Translations under genes and position numbers: made by a program
Notes under the pieces: model-generated
Seen by the model: the letters and a program-made list of their open reading frames with translations, nothing else
Told to the model about the DNA's origin: nothing
Databases searched by the model: none
Shown here: one piece after another, positions 42,117 through 50,897 of the stretch
Numbering within the stretch: the stretch's first letter is position 1
Layout: each line of letters begins with the position of its first letter
Assembly (NCBI RefSeq): GCF_007858185.1
Contig: NZ_VFES01000015.1
Span: 1 to 64,000 of the forward strand
DNA: 64,000 nt
Direction: 5' to 3'
DNA from: Pseudomonas grimontii
GTDB lineage: Bacteria > Pseudomonadota > Gammaproteobacteria > Pseudomonadales > Pseudomonadaceae

Positions 42117-42935
42117 TTATTCGAAATGCACTTCAGCGGTTTGCGCCAGGCCGTCGGCATTCCCGGCCCACAACGCCGCCACCCCGGTTTCGCGGATGCG
42201 CCCGCCCACTGCAAACGGCTGCGGCGCAATCAACGGGCGCACGCCGCGATAAGCAAAACGACGCACGTTGGCTTCGGGATGGGCGCGGCAAAACGCGCGC
42301 AGGCTCAAGGTCGCGATCAGCGGGCCATGCACCACCAGCCCGGCGTAGCCTTCGGTGCCGGTGACATAGGGGTAGTCGTAGTGAATGCGGTGACCGTTGA
42401 AGGTCACGGCGCTGTAGCGAAACAGCAGGGTCGGCGTGGGCTCGATCGCCTCGGACCACTCGCCCTGGGCGAGGGCCTCGCCGCTGCCCTGCTTGGGCGG
42501 CGTGGGCTCGCGGTAGACGATGTCCTGTTCTTCACGGATCGCCAGGCGACCGTCCTGGGCATAGTCGTGGCGCACGGTGACAAACAGCAGTGAGCCGCTG
42601 CGGCCGGTCTTTTCTTCGACCTGGGTAATGGTCGACACGCGGGTCGCCGCTTCGCCGGCACGCAGCGGGTGCAGAAACTCGATACGCCCACCGGCCCACA
42701 TGCGGTTGCGGTTATCCGCCGGCGGCAGGAACCCACCACGGGCCGGGTGGCCGTCGCCGCCCAGGGCGCTTTCCGGCAGCGGGTCCTGGAAGAAGCACCA
42801 CTGCCACAGCGGCGGCAGGTTCGCACCCTGCTCGGGAACGGCTTCGCCAAAGGTGGCGGCAATGCGTTTGAGCAGGTTATGGCTCAGGTGGTCGTGGGCG
42901 GTCTCGCTTCGGCCGATCCAATCAGTCGCGCTCAT
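42117..42935 (-). CDS. ich: Itaconyl-CoA hydratase-like MaoC-domain protein
   Basis: The protein is 272 residues from ATG 42935 (MSATDWIGRS). It has an N-terminal MaoC-like half with GFLPPADNRNRMWAGGRIEF and a C-terminal hotdog part with HRIHYDYPYVTGTEGYAGLV, resembling mesaconyl-C4-CoA hydratase. It would hydrate itaconyl-CoA to citramalyl-CoA. It is the first gene of the operon and is divergent from the LysR gene at 43741, separated by an 805-bp region full of repeats. Confidence 0.87.
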   Translation of the reverse strand: MSATDWIGRSETAHDHLSHNLLKRIAATFGEAVPEQGANLPPLWQWCFFQDPLPESALGGDGHPARGGFLPPADNRNRMWAGGRIEFLHPLRAGEAATRVSTITQVEEKTGRSGSLLFVTVRHDYAQDGRLAIREEQDIVYREPTPPKQGSGEALAQGEWSEAIEPTPTLLFRYSAVTFNGHRIHYDYPYVTGTEGYAGLVVHGPLIATLSLRAFCRAHPEANVRRFAYRGVRPLIAPQPFAVGGRIRETGVAALWAGNADGLAQTAEVHFE

Positions 42936-43077
42936 CAGGTGCAGGTCCTCGGGCAGTGAGTGTCTGCCCCGGATCATGCAAGCGCCGGCCCGTTCTGAGA
43001 ATTTGCATTTCAATAAACCAGCGTTCGGTTATGCTGAACGCTCTTTTCCCGACATAACACCCGCGCGGCCCAGATCC

Positions 43078-43645
43078 GCAGCTGTCGAGCCCTGGCGAGG
43101 CTGCGTGAGGTCCTCACAAATACCCAGCATCACGGTGAATCGCCGCGAGAACGTGGATGGTCAGTGATGTCGGCGATGTGCCCAACGCAGCCTCGCTTGC
43201 GCTCGGCAGCTGCTACGGGAGCGTGAGATGGCGCAGCTGTCGAGCCTTGGCGAGGCTGCGTGAGGTCCTCACAAACACCCAGCATCACGGTGAATCGCCG
43301 CGAGAACATGGATGGTCAGTGACATCGGCGGTGTGCCCAACGCAGCCTCGCTTGCGCTCGGCAGCTGCTACGGGAGCGTGAGATGGCGCGCAGCTGTCGA
43401 GCCCTGGCGAGGCTGCGTGAGGTCCTCACAAACACCCAGCATCACGGTGAATCGCCGCGAGAACATGGATGGTCAGTGATGTCGGCGGTGCGCCCAACGC
43501 AGCCTTGCTTGCGCTCGGCAGCTGCTACGGGTGAGATGGCGCGTAGCAGCTGTCGAGCCCCGGGCGAGGCTGCGTCGGGCGCGCTGTCGATTCAGGACCG
43601 AGTCGCGGCCTACGCAGCCTCGCTTGCGCTCGGCAGCTGCTACGG
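43078..43645. repeat. Second palindromic array, 155-157-bp units
   Basis: Units begin at 43078, 43233, 43390 and 43546. Each opens GCAGCTGTCGAGCCCTGGCG and closes with an inverse segment ending CTCGGCAGCTGCTACG, around a conserved loop of about 80 bp (ACACCCAGCATCACGGTGAA). The last unit is shorter and carries GCGCTGTCGATTCAGGACCG, which matches the linker of the array at position 1. The whole array lies in the ich/LysR divergent promoter region (42936-43740). Confidence 0.92.
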
Positions 43646-43652
43646 GGATTGC

Positions 43653-43716
43653 GCGGTGTTGGATAAGACAGTATCTACGGGGATTTGGGCGGTGTTGGAT
43701 AGGACGGTATCTACCG
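43653..43716. repeat. Two direct copies of the array tail
   Basis: GCGGTGTTGGATAAGACAGT starts at 43653 and GCGGTGTTGGATAGGACGGT at 43689, a 36-bp period. Both continue TATCTAC. They match 718-745. They end 24 bp before the LysR ATG, so the ribosome site and promoter of that gene lie in or beside the repeat. Confidence 0.85.
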
Positions 43717-43740
43717 GGTTCATTCATACGGGAGTTTTGC

Positions 43741-44631
43741 ATGCACTTCGACTTGGCCGACCTGCGCCTGTTTATCCATATCGCCGAATCCCCCAGCCTG
43801 ACCCAGGGCGCCAAACGCGCGTTCCTCTCGCCGGCCGCTGCGAGTGCGCGGATCAAGGCACTGGAAGGCCAGCTCGACACACGCCTGCTGTACCGCGACA
43901 GCCGTGGCGTAGAGGTCACCCCGGCGGGCGAACGGTTGCTGCACCATGCACGGTTGATCATGCGCCAGGTGGATTACCTCAAGAGTGAGTTCACCCAATA
44001 CGGCGCAGATTCCGCCGGGCATATCCGCATCTTCGCCAACACCACGGCGGTCACCGAGTTCCTCCCGGAAGTGCTGGCGGGCTTCCTGTCCCAGCGCCCT
44101 GGCGTGACCGTCGACCTGCAGGAGCGCTTATCCCGCGATATCGTGCGCGGCGTGCTGGATGGCACCAGCGACATGGGCATCATCGCCGGCCCCGTGGAGG
44201 CGGCGGGTTTGCAGGTGCTGCACTTCAGCACCGACAAACTGGTGCTGATGGTGCCCGTCGGTCACGCCTTGGCCGATCAGGCCTCGGTCACGCTGGAACA
44301 GACCCTGGCCTATCAGCATATCGGCCTGCATGAAGGCAGCACCTTGCTCAGTTTCCTGCGTGAACACGTCGAGCGGCTGGGCAAGCATTTGTCGCTGCGT
44401 ATCCAGGTATCGAGCTTCGAGGCGATTTGCCGGATGGTCGAAGCGGGCGTGGGCATCGGCATCATCCCCGAGTCCGCTGCCGTACGGCACAGCCGCACCA
44501 TGCAACTGGTGGCGGTGACGCTGGACGAGCCGTGGGCGATTCGCGAGCGCAGTATTCTGGTTCGCGAGTTGGAAGCGTTGCCCGGCACGATCCGGGCATT
44601 GATTGCCACGCTGATGCCGGAAAGCACCTAA
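43741..44631 (+). CDS. LysR regulator of the itaconate locus (RipR/ItcR-like)
   Basis: The 296-residue protein has the LysR helix-turn-helix AESPSLTQGAKRAFLSPAAA and an effector domain with EAICRMVEAGVGIGIIPESA. It is divergent from ich, as PA0877 is from PA0878. It should respond to itaconate and activate the ich-TRAP genes. ATG 43741 starts the conserved MHFDLADLRLFIHIAE segment; no convincing ribosome site is visible behind the repeat tail. Confidence 0.87.
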   Translation: MHFDLADLRLFIHIAESPSLTQGAKRAFLSPAAASARIKALEGQLDTRLLYRDSRGVEVTPAGERLLHHARLIMRQVDYLKSEFTQYGADSAGHIRIFANTTAVTEFLPEVLAGFLSQRPGVTVDLQERLSRDIVRGVLDGTSDMGIIAGPVEAAGLQVLHFSTDKLVLMVPVGHALADQASVTLEQTLAYQHIGLHEGSTLLSFLREHVERLGKHLSLRIQVSSFEAICRMVEAGVGIGIIPESAAVRHSRTMQLVAVTLDEPWAIRERSILVRELEALPGTIRALIATLMPEST

Positions 44632-44664
44632 GCTCAGAAGTCACCTAGCCAGAGGAAACCTCCC

Positions 44665-45153
44665 ATGCAGCTTGAAGGATCCTGCCACTGCGGCGCCGTG
44701 ACGTTCAGCCTCACCAGTGCCCACCCCTACCCTTACCAGCGTTGCTATTGCTCGATCTGCCGCAAGACCCAGGGCGGCGGCGGTTATGCGATCAACCTGG
44801 CCGGGGATGCCAATAGCTTGCGGGTGCGCGGGCGCAAACAGATTTCGATCTACCACGCCCGGCTCAAGCCGGAGGGCGCCAGCCGTGCGCATGTGAGTAG
44901 CGCGCAGCGGCATTTCTGTTCGCAGTGCGGCAGTGCGCTATGGCTGTTCAGCCCGGAGTGGCCGGAGCTGATCCACCCGTTTGCCTCGGCCATCGACACG
45001 CCGTTGCCGGTGCCGCCCGAGCATACGCACCTGATGCTGGGCTCGAAGGCGCCGTGGGTCGAAGTCAGCGTGCGCAAAGGCGACCTGCAGTTTGATGAAT
45101 ACCCCGAAGAATCCATCGCACAGTGGCATGAACGCCTGGGGTTGAGCCGTTAA
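44665..45153 (+). CDS. GFA-domain protein
   Basis: The 162-residue protein has the zinc ligands of the GFA/CENP-V fold: GSCHCGAV, CYCSICRKTQGGGG and FCSQCGSALW. The family is named for glutathione-dependent formaldehyde activation, but many members have other or unknown roles. It follows the LysR gene by 33 bp and could share its transcript, without an obvious link to itaconate. Confidence 0.87.
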   Translation: MQLEGSCHCGAVTFSLTSAHPYPYQRCYCSICRKTQGGGGYAINLAGDANSLRVRGRKQISIYHARLKPEGASRAHVSSAQRHFCSQCGSALWLFSPEWPELIHPFASAIDTPLPVPPEHTHLMLGSKAPWVEVSVRKGDLQFDEYPEESIAQWHERLGLSR

Positions 45154-45232
45154 CAGTCTTTGGCCGTTTCGCCACAAAGCTGTCGAATGCCTCAGCCCCT
45201 CCCAGCGTTAACCGCCACCTTATGCAAACCAA

Positions 45233-46510
45233 TTACTCGGCATACGCCCACGTCATGCGAAACGACGCCCCGCCCCACTCCGAATCCATCACTTGCACCT
45301 GCCCGCCATGCCACTGCGACACCCGCTGCACCAGCGCCAGGCCGAGGCCGAAACCGCCGGTGCGGCGATCGCGGCTGGCATCCAGGCGCGTGAAGGGCTG
45401 GAAGATCCTGGCCCGGCCTTCCTCGGGCACGCCGGGGCCGTCGTCACACACGCGCACTTCGTAGCCCTCGCCGAACTTGACCAGCGACACCTCGACCCGA
45501 CGCTCGGCATAACGAATGGCATTGCGCAGCAGGTTGATCAAGGCGCGGGCCATGAAGCGCGGCTCGATCTGGATAAAGTCGACCTCGCAGGTGCGCAACG
45601 ACAGCTGGATACCGGCGGCCTCCGCCTCCAGCGCAACGCTGCCGATCACGCTGTCGAGCCAGCTGTGGGCCTCGATGCGTTCGCGGGTGACCTGGGTGGC
45701 GCCGCGCTCGAGGCTGGCGTAGGTGAGCAGTTCGGAAACCATCTCTTCCAGCTCGCCCAGGTCGGCGTACATGTCGGCGATCAATTCGCCCCGCTGGCGC
45801 GGGTCGGCCTGTTGCTTGAGTTGGTCGAGTTCGAACGATAACCGCGCAATCGGCGTGCGCAGTTCGTGGGACACAGCGTTGGTGAGTTCGCGCTGGTTGG
45901 CGATCAGGCTTTCGATGCGCTCGGCCATGTGATTAAAGTGCCCGGCCAGTGCACGCACGGTGGAGCTGCGCGGCAGCAGGATGCGCGAGCCGAGGTCGTT
46001 GTCGCCGAAGCGTTGCGCGGCCAGGCGGATGTGCTCTAGGTCGCGCCAGTGCGGGCGCACCCAGAAATACAGCACGATGGCCAGGCACACCCCGAGAAAA
46101 CCATAGGCCCACAGGTATAACCACTTGGGCTCTTCCGGCAGCTTGATTTCCAGCAGTTGCGGGCCACCGTCGATGGCCGCCAGAAACTCCATGAAGTCGC
46201 CGCGCACCACCAGCAGCCCCTGGTCCAACAGCGTTTGTTCGCGCTCGGTCAGGGCCTGGGAGTCCTTCTGCACCAGCTTCAGGCGCAGCCCGTAATGGGG
46301 CTGCAGCTCGGCCAGCCGGGCCTGGCGCTCATCCCCGCGCAGCGCACGCAATTGCTCCACCAACCCATACGCCGGGCCACGCAGGGCTTCGCGGTTATAG
46401 GTTTCGTTGGCTTCGGGGAGCAGCTCGTCGAAGGTGTAGTTGACTAGCCAGATCGCCCCTGCCAGGCCGATCGCCAGAATCACATACAGGCGTAGAAACA
46501 GGCGCAGCAT
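45233..46510 (-). CDS. rstB: Sensor histidine kinase, RstB-like
   Basis: The 425-residue kinase has two membrane helices (about 5-24 and 131-150) around a periplasmic loop, a HAMP segment, phospho-acceptor His 215 in VSHELRTPIARLSFELDQL and ATP-binding boxes NLLRNAIRYA, VCDDGPGVP and GGFGLGLALV. It starts right after the RstA-like stop (TAGATG). It would phosphorylate that regulator. The signal is not known here; in other bacteria RstAB acts downstream of PhoPQ or responds to envelope change. Confidence 0.88.
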   Translation of the reverse strand: MLRLFLRLYVILAIGLAGAIWLVNYTFDELLPEANETYNREALRGPAYGLVEQLRALRGDERQARLAELQPHYGLRLKLVQKDSQALTEREQTLLDQGLLVVRGDFMEFLAAIDGGPQLLEIKLPEEPKWLYLWAYGFLGVCLAIVLYFWVRPHWRDLEHIRLAAQRFGDNDLGSRILLPRSSTVRALAGHFNHMAERIESLIANQRELTNAVSHELRTPIARLSFELDQLKQQADPRQRGELIADMYADLGELEEMVSELLTYASLERGATQVTRERIEAHSWLDSVIGSVALEAEAAGIQLSLRTCEVDFIQIEPRFMARALINLLRNAIRYAERRVEVSLVKFGEGYEVRVCDDGPGVPEEGRARIFQPFTRLDASRDRRTGGFGLGLALVQRVSQWHGGQVQVMDSEWGGASFRMTWAYAE

Positions 46511-47218
46511 CTAGACCTCCCACGCAAACGGATTGAACAGATAGCCCTTGCCCCAGATGGTCTTGATGCACACCGGCTCACGGGGGTTGTCGTTGAGCTT
46601 GCCGCGCAACTTGCTGATGTACACGTCGACGCTGCGGTTAAGGCCGTCGAAGGCGATGCCGCGCATGCGATTGAGGATGTCGTCGCGGGAAAGGATCTTG
46701 CCCGCGCTGCTGGCCAGCAACCACAGCAGTTCGAACTCCATGGTGGTGAGGTCGATCTGCTCGTCGCCCAGGCTGACCACCCGGCAACTGCGGTCAATCG
46801 CCAACCGGCCGAACGCGAGGGCGCCGCGTACCGTCGGCTCCGGCGCCTGGCGACGTTGCAGGGCGCGCAGGCGTGCCAGCAGTACCGGCGGTTTGATCGG
46901 TTTGATCACATAGTCGTCGGCACCCGACTCCAGGCCGAGGATGTGGTCGAGGTCGTCTTCCTTGGCGGTGAGGATCACAATGGGTGTGTCGGACACCGTG
47001 CGGATCTCGCGGCACACATGCAGGCCGCTCTGGCCCGGCAGCATCAGGTCGAGCACGACGATCTTGGGTTTGAAGTCGAGGAATGCCGCCAGGGCTTCGT
47101 CGCCGCGGTGCACCACGCGCACCTCAAAACCATGCTGTGACAGAAAATGCGCGATCAGCCCTGCCAGTTTCTCGTCGTCCTCAACGAGCAGGACCTTGCC
47201 CAGACCCAGGTTTTCCAT
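46511..47218 (-). CDS. rstA: Response regulator, RstA-like (OmpR family)
   Basis: The 235-residue protein has a receiver domain with phospho-site Asp 57 (VVLDLMLPGQSG) and Lys near 107 (DYVIKPI), then an OmpR winged helix. FDGLNRSVDVYISKLRGKLN is characteristic of RstA. It forms an operon with the kinase gene immediately after it. Targets are unknown; the divergent MFS gene is one candidate. Confidence 0.9.
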   Translation of the reverse strand: MENLGLGKVLLVEDDEKLAGLIAHFLSQHGFEVRVVHRGDEALAAFLDFKPKIVVLDLMLPGQSGLHVCREIRTVSDTPIVILTAKEDDLDHILGLESGADDYVIKPIKPPVLLARLRALQRRQAPEPTVRGALAFGRLAIDRSCRVVSLGDEQIDLTTMEFELLWLLASSAGKILSRDDILNRMRGIAFDGLNRSVDVYISKLRGKLNDNPREPVCIKTIWGKGYLFNPFAWEV

Positions 47219-47261
47219 AAGTTCTCAGTGTGCAGACGCGGATTGAAGAGCGGGCATTATA

Positions 47262-47306
47262 GGTGGCAAGCTGGGCAACTAAAGCAACTGGCCAGCTGGC
47301 GCCACC
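47262..47306 (+). other. Imperfect hairpin before the MFS gene
   Basis: GGTGGC (47262-47267) pairs with GCCACC (47301-47306), and AGCTGG (47269-47274) with CCAGCT (47292-47297). It lies in the 157-bp divergent region between rstA and the MFS gene. It could be a leader fold or an operator. The short AT-rich stretch that follows may hold the promoter. Confidence 0.3.
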
Positions 47307-47375
47307 GAAGCTTCATGCTTTTAAGAGTTTTTAACAAATAGCCCGCAATCTTTAACGCCATTCACAGGGAGTTGT

Positions 47376-48575
47376 ATGCGCAAGGATTACCTGGCGTTCT
47401 TCGTTTCACTGTTCCTGTCTCGCCTGGCGGACCAGATTCTGCTGTTTATCGTGCCGCTGATCGTGTTTCAGACCACCCACAGTGCGTCCTGGGCGGGGCT
47501 GGCGTTTTTCGTCGAGTCACTGCCGCGCTATCTCGCGTTTCCGGTGTGCGGGGCGTTGTGCGACAAGTTCTCTCCCGTGCGTATCCTGCATATCAGCCAG
47601 GTTTACCGGGCATTGGCCTGTGTAGTGGCGGTGGCATTGTATGGGATGTTCGACGGTATCTACTGGCTGGTGCTGCTGTCGGCGTTGTGCGGGGTGCTGA
47701 CGACCCAGGGCATCATGGCTCGCGAAGTGTTGATGCCGCATGTCTTCCAGCAGTACAGCTATGCCAAGACCCTCTCCTACTCGCAGATCGCCGACCAGAG
47801 CGGCCTGGTGCTGGGGCCGCTGGTGGCCGCGCTGATGCTGGAGGTGTGGGCCTGGCATTGGGTGGTGCTGGGGATTGCCGGGCTGTTTGTGCTCGCGGAC
47901 CTGGCCATGCTGGCCTGGCAGCGTAAAACCACGGCAAGCCTGGAAACCCATCAGCAGCATCGGGATATCTGGCTGCAACCGCTGCGTATCGCATTCGGGC
48001 ATATCCGTAACCTGGCGGAGCTGAAGCGGATCATTACCCTGGCGGTCGGTGTGAACCTGATCATCGGTGTGACGCTGGCCACCTCCGCCGCCATGGTCAC
48101 CGGCCTTTACGCCGCCAACAAGGACACCTATGCCTTGCTGCAGGCGGCCGGCGCGGCGGTGACCATCGCGATTCTGTTTTACCTGGCGCGCGCCACCTTG
48201 CCTTTGAAAGTGCTGGGCGGGCTGTCTTATTCGATGATCGGCGCCGGCGCGTTGATCATGGCGGTCAGTCCCAACCTGTGGGCGTACACCCTGGGCTTCC
48301 TGCTGGTCACCGGCTTCGACAAGATGTTCAACGTTTACCTGCGCAGCACCCGTCAGCGGGTCATTCCCGTGCAGGACTTCGGCAAGACCGTGGGCGTGAT
48401 CACCTTGCTCAACAACCTGGCCCAGCCCTTGGCGGGCTTGTTGATTGCGCTGCTGGCAGCGCCGCTGGGGATGCAAACGGTGATCCTGCTACTGACCGGG
48501 ATCACCGCATTGATCGGCGTGGCCGTGGCCTCAGGCTGGCACGCCACTGTGAAAGCGGAACTCGATGTCGGGTGA
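47376..48575 (+). CDS. MFS transporter, EntS-like group
   Basis: The 399-residue protein has twelve predicted helices. FLSRLADQILLFIVPLIVFQ in helix 1 and SYSQIADQSGLVLGPLVAAL around helix 5 resemble the DHA3 group that contains EntS. The cargo is unknown. It is divergent from rstA. Its 3' end overlaps the convergent miaE by 45 bp. Confidence 0.83.
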   Translation: MRKDYLAFFVSLFLSRLADQILLFIVPLIVFQTTHSASWAGLAFFVESLPRYLAFPVCGALCDKFSPVRILHISQVYRALACVVAVALYGMFDGIYWLVLLSALCGVLTTQGIMAREVLMPHVFQQYSYAKTLSYSQIADQSGLVLGPLVAALMLEVWAWHWVVLGIAGLFVLADLAMLAWQRKTTASLETHQQHRDIWLQPLRIAFGHIRNLAELKRIITLAVGVNLIIGVTLATSAAMVTGLYAANKDTYALLQAAGAAVTIAILFYLARATLPLKVLGGLSYSMIGAGALIMAVSPNLWAYTLGFLLVTGFDKMFNVYLRSTRQRVIPVQDFGKTVGVITLLNNLAQPLAGLLIALLAAPLGMQTVILLLTGITALIGVAVASGWHATVKAELDVG

Positions 48576-49133
48576 TTCGATCAGTTCCTGCTCGGCCGCC
48601 CTCACCCGCTCGATCACCTGGGCGATGTCCTTGGCGTCGCCGTACTGGTAGGCCAGCTTCAGGTAACCCTGGAAGTGCCGCGCCTCGCTTTTCAGCAGGC
48701 CGAAGTAGAACTTGCCGAGTTCTTCGTCCAAATGCGGCACCAGTGCTTCGAAACGCTCGCAACTGCGTGCTTCGATAAAGGCGCCGACCACCAGGGTATC
48801 GACCAGCTTGACCGGCTCATGGCTGCGCACCACCTTGCGCAAACCGGAGGCATAGCGCCCGGCATGGAGCTGGCGCAATTCGACCTTGCGCTTTTTCATC
48901 AGGCGCATGACCTGCTCGTGGTGCACCAGTTCTTCCCGGGCCAGGCGCGACATCATATTGATCAGGTCAACGTGGCCGTGGTACTTGGCGATCAGGCTCA
49001 GGGCGGTGCTGGCCGCTTTGAATTCGCAGTTCTTGTGGTCGATCAACAGGGTGTCCTGATCGGCCAATGCGGCCTGCACCCAGGCATCGGGGGTGGGGCA
49101 ACCGAGGAATTCGTGGATTTCGGGCAGGTTCAT
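48531..49133 (-). CDS. miaE: tRNA-(ms2io6A37) hydroxylase MiaE
   Basis: The protein is 200 residues from ATG 49133 (MNLPEIHEF). It is a ferritin-like diiron protein with the ligand blocks REELVHHEQVMRLM and FIEARSCERFEALVPHLDEE, plus KSEARHFQGYLKLAYQY. MiaE hydroxylates the isopentenyl group of ms2i6A37 in tRNA and needs oxygen. It is divergent from an Anr-controlled stress gene. Confidence 0.9.
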   Translation of the reverse strand: MNLPEIHEFLGCPTPDAWVQAALADQDTLLIDHKNCEFKAASTALSLIAKYHGHVDLINMMSRLAREELVHHEQVMRLMKKRKVELRQLHAGRYASGLRKVVRSHEPVKLVDTLVVGAFIEARSCERFEALVPHLDEELGKFYFGLLKSEARHFQGYLKLAYQYGDAKDIAQVIERVRAAEQELIESPDIEFRFHSGVPA

Positions 49134-49206
49134 CGGGCTCACGGGCAAAGGGTCACAAAAGGCCGCCGATTATACCGACCGCGCCGCAGACCACCAGCCA
49201 CCGGCC

Positions 49207-49249
49207 TTGATGTGCATCAACATGACGTCTGGCGAGCAGCAACTATAGT
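49207..49249 (+). promoter_or_regulatory. Anr/Fnr box and -10 of the stress-protein gene
   Basis: TTGATGTGCATCAA (49207-49220) is a perfect TTGAT-N4-ATCAA site. A TATAGT -10 lies at 49244-49249, placing the transcription start near 49255, so the box is centred at about -41.5. This is the class II position for Anr activation under low oxygen. Confidence 0.75.
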
Positions 49250-49281
49250 TATTCCACGTCCACCTTTTTGGAGATCCGATC

Positions 49282-50145
49282 ATGCAAGCCATTCGCAGCA
49301 TCCTGGTGGTCATTGAGCCCGAACATTCGGAAAGCCTGGCCCTCAAGCGCGCCAAACTGATCGCCGGGGTTACCGGCGCGCATCTGCACTTGCTGGTCTG
49401 CGACAAGAAACATGAGCATTCGGCGCTGTTGAGCCTGCTCAAGTCAGGCTTGCAGGAGGACGGTTACAGCGTGACCACCGAGCAAGCGTGGAACGACAGC
49501 CTGCATGACACCATTATCGACGTGCAGCAGGCCGAAGGCTGCGGGCTGGTGATCAAGCAGCATTTTCCCGACAGCCCGCTGAAAAAAGCGCTGCTGACGC
49601 CGGCGGACTGGAAGCTGTTGCGCTTCTGCCCGACGCCGGTGTTGCTGGTCAAGACGTCCACGCCTTGGGCGGAGAGAGTGATTCTGGCGGCGATTGATGT
49701 GGGCAATACCGATGGCGAGCACCGCTCGCTGCACAACTCAATCATTGACCACGGCTTTGATATTGCCAGCCTGGCCAAGGCGCAGTTGCACGTGATCAGC
49801 GCCCACCCATCGCCGATGTTGTCGGCGGCGGACCCGACGTTCCAGCTCAAGGAAACCATCGCAGAGCGTTATCGGGAGCAGTGCAAGGCGTTCCAGGCTG
49901 AATTCGACGTGGATGACGCGCACCTGCATATTGAGGAAGGCCCGGCGGATGTGTTGATTCCTTTCACAGCCCGTAAATGGCAGGCAGCCGTGACCATCAT
50001 CGGCACCGTTGCGCGCACCGGGATTTCCGGGGCGCTGATCGGCAATACGGCGGAGGTGATACTGGATGCGGTGGAAAGCGATGTGCTGGTGCTCAAGCCG
50101 CAGACATTGATGGACCACCTGCAAGAACTGGCGACCAAGGCCTGA
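49282..50145 (+). CDS. Tandem universal stress protein, UspE-like
   Basis: The 287-residue protein contains two Usp domains (about 1-140 and 145-285). The second domain ends GTVARTGISGALIGNTAEVI followed by DAVESDVLVLKP, typical of the nucleotide-binding tail. Universal stress proteins support survival under oxygen or energy limitation. GGAG lies before ATG 49282. The perfect Anr box upstream fits Anr-controlled Usp genes of P. aeruginosa. Confidence 0.9.
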   Translation: MQAIRSILVVIEPEHSESLALKRAKLIAGVTGAHLHLLVCDKKHEHSALLSLLKSGLQEDGYSVTTEQAWNDSLHDTIIDVQQAEGCGLVIKQHFPDSPLKKALLTPADWKLLRFCPTPVLLVKTSTPWAERVILAAIDVGNTDGEHRSLHNSIIDHGFDIASLAKAQLHVISAHPSPMLSAADPTFQLKETIAERYREQCKAFQAEFDVDDAHLHIEEGPADVLIPFTARKWQAAVTIIGTVARTGISGALIGNTAEVILDAVESDVLVLKPQTLMDHLQELATKA

Positions 50146-50168
50146 CGCCGATCCCCCAGACAACCGAG

Positions 50169-50270
50169 ATCCAATGTGGGAGGGGGCTTGCCCCCGATAG
50201 CGGTGTATCAGTCAGCTAATCTGTAGCTGACGCACCGCCATCGGGGGCAAGCCCCCTCCCACATTTGGAT
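50169..50270. repeat. REPIN (GTGGGAGGGGGCTTGCCCCC family)
   Basis: Near-perfect inverted arms, ATCCAATGTGGGAGGGGGCT (left) and its complement ending CCCACATTTGGAT (right), enclose an inner AGCTAATCTGTAGCT loop. It lies between the stress-protein gene and the convergent DUF1289 gene. Confidence 0.92.
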
Positions 50271-50278
50271 TCATGTTG

Positions 50279-50749
50279 TCAGTCAGCCAGTGCATCTTTC
50301 AGAAACCCCGGCGCGATATAGCGCTGGTAGTGGGCCTCGGACAGGATAAAGAACTCGCGGTCGATGGCATCGCGCAGTTCCGGCAAGGCCCAGTCACGGA
50401 ACTCCGGCAACAGCACCATGCCGTACGCCTCGAGGCTATTGATCACCCGCGCCCCCCGGGCAATCAACTGGTACGCCCAGCAGTACTCGGACTGGTGCGG
50501 CACGAAACGGATCTTGCGCTGCTCCAGCTGAGCGCGCAGGGTCTTGGGGTCGAAAATCTCGAGCTTGCCGGCCATCACCTGCACCAGCAGTTGCTCCAGC
50601 CGCAGCCATACCGCGCGCTTTTCCTCTTCGTTATAGCCATTCCACTGAATCACTTCGTGGTGGAAGCGCTTGCAGCCGCGGCACACGAGATCGCCGTAAA
50701 CCGTTGAGCAGAGGCCGACGCAGGGGGTCTTGATGGCTTGGTTGGACAT
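50279..50749 (-). CDS. DUF1289 protein
   Basis: The protein is 156 residues from ATG 50749 (MSNQAIKTPC). It has a DUF1289 head with cysteines in TPCVGLCSTVYGDLVCRGCK, which probably bind a metal, followed by a longer C-terminal region not typical of the shortest members. Its role is unknown. It is divergent from acnB, with a 395-bp region between. Confidence 0.82.
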   Translation of the reverse strand: MSNQAIKTPCVGLCSTVYGDLVCRGCKRFHHEVIQWNGYNEEEKRAVWLRLEQLLVQVMAGKLEIFDPKTLRAQLEQRKIRFVPHQSEYCWAYQLIARGARVINSLEAYGMVLLPEFRDWALPELRDAIDREFFILSEAHYQRYIAPGFLKDALAD

Positions 50750-50829
50750 GGGCAGCAACACACAAATCAGCGAAACAGTGCGCCATGTTAGCCCTTTGTC
50801 TAAGGTTGATCACCCAGCAAACTTGGCGA

Positions 50830-50864
50830 GGTAACTTACCTTTAGATTTTTTTTGCCGTAGAAT
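50830..50864 (+). promoter_or_regulatory. Candidate acnB promoter with palindrome
   Basis: A TAGAAT -10 (50859-50864) lies 17 bp after TTACCT (50836-50841), a weak -35. The palindrome GGTAACTTACC (50830-50840) overlaps the -35 and could be an operator. A start near 50871 would give a leader of about 275 nt that contains the whole fold at 50898-51033. Confidence 0.4.
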
Positions 50865-50897
50865 CATCCGGCCTTGTAAGGCGCCAATAATCCGCTG

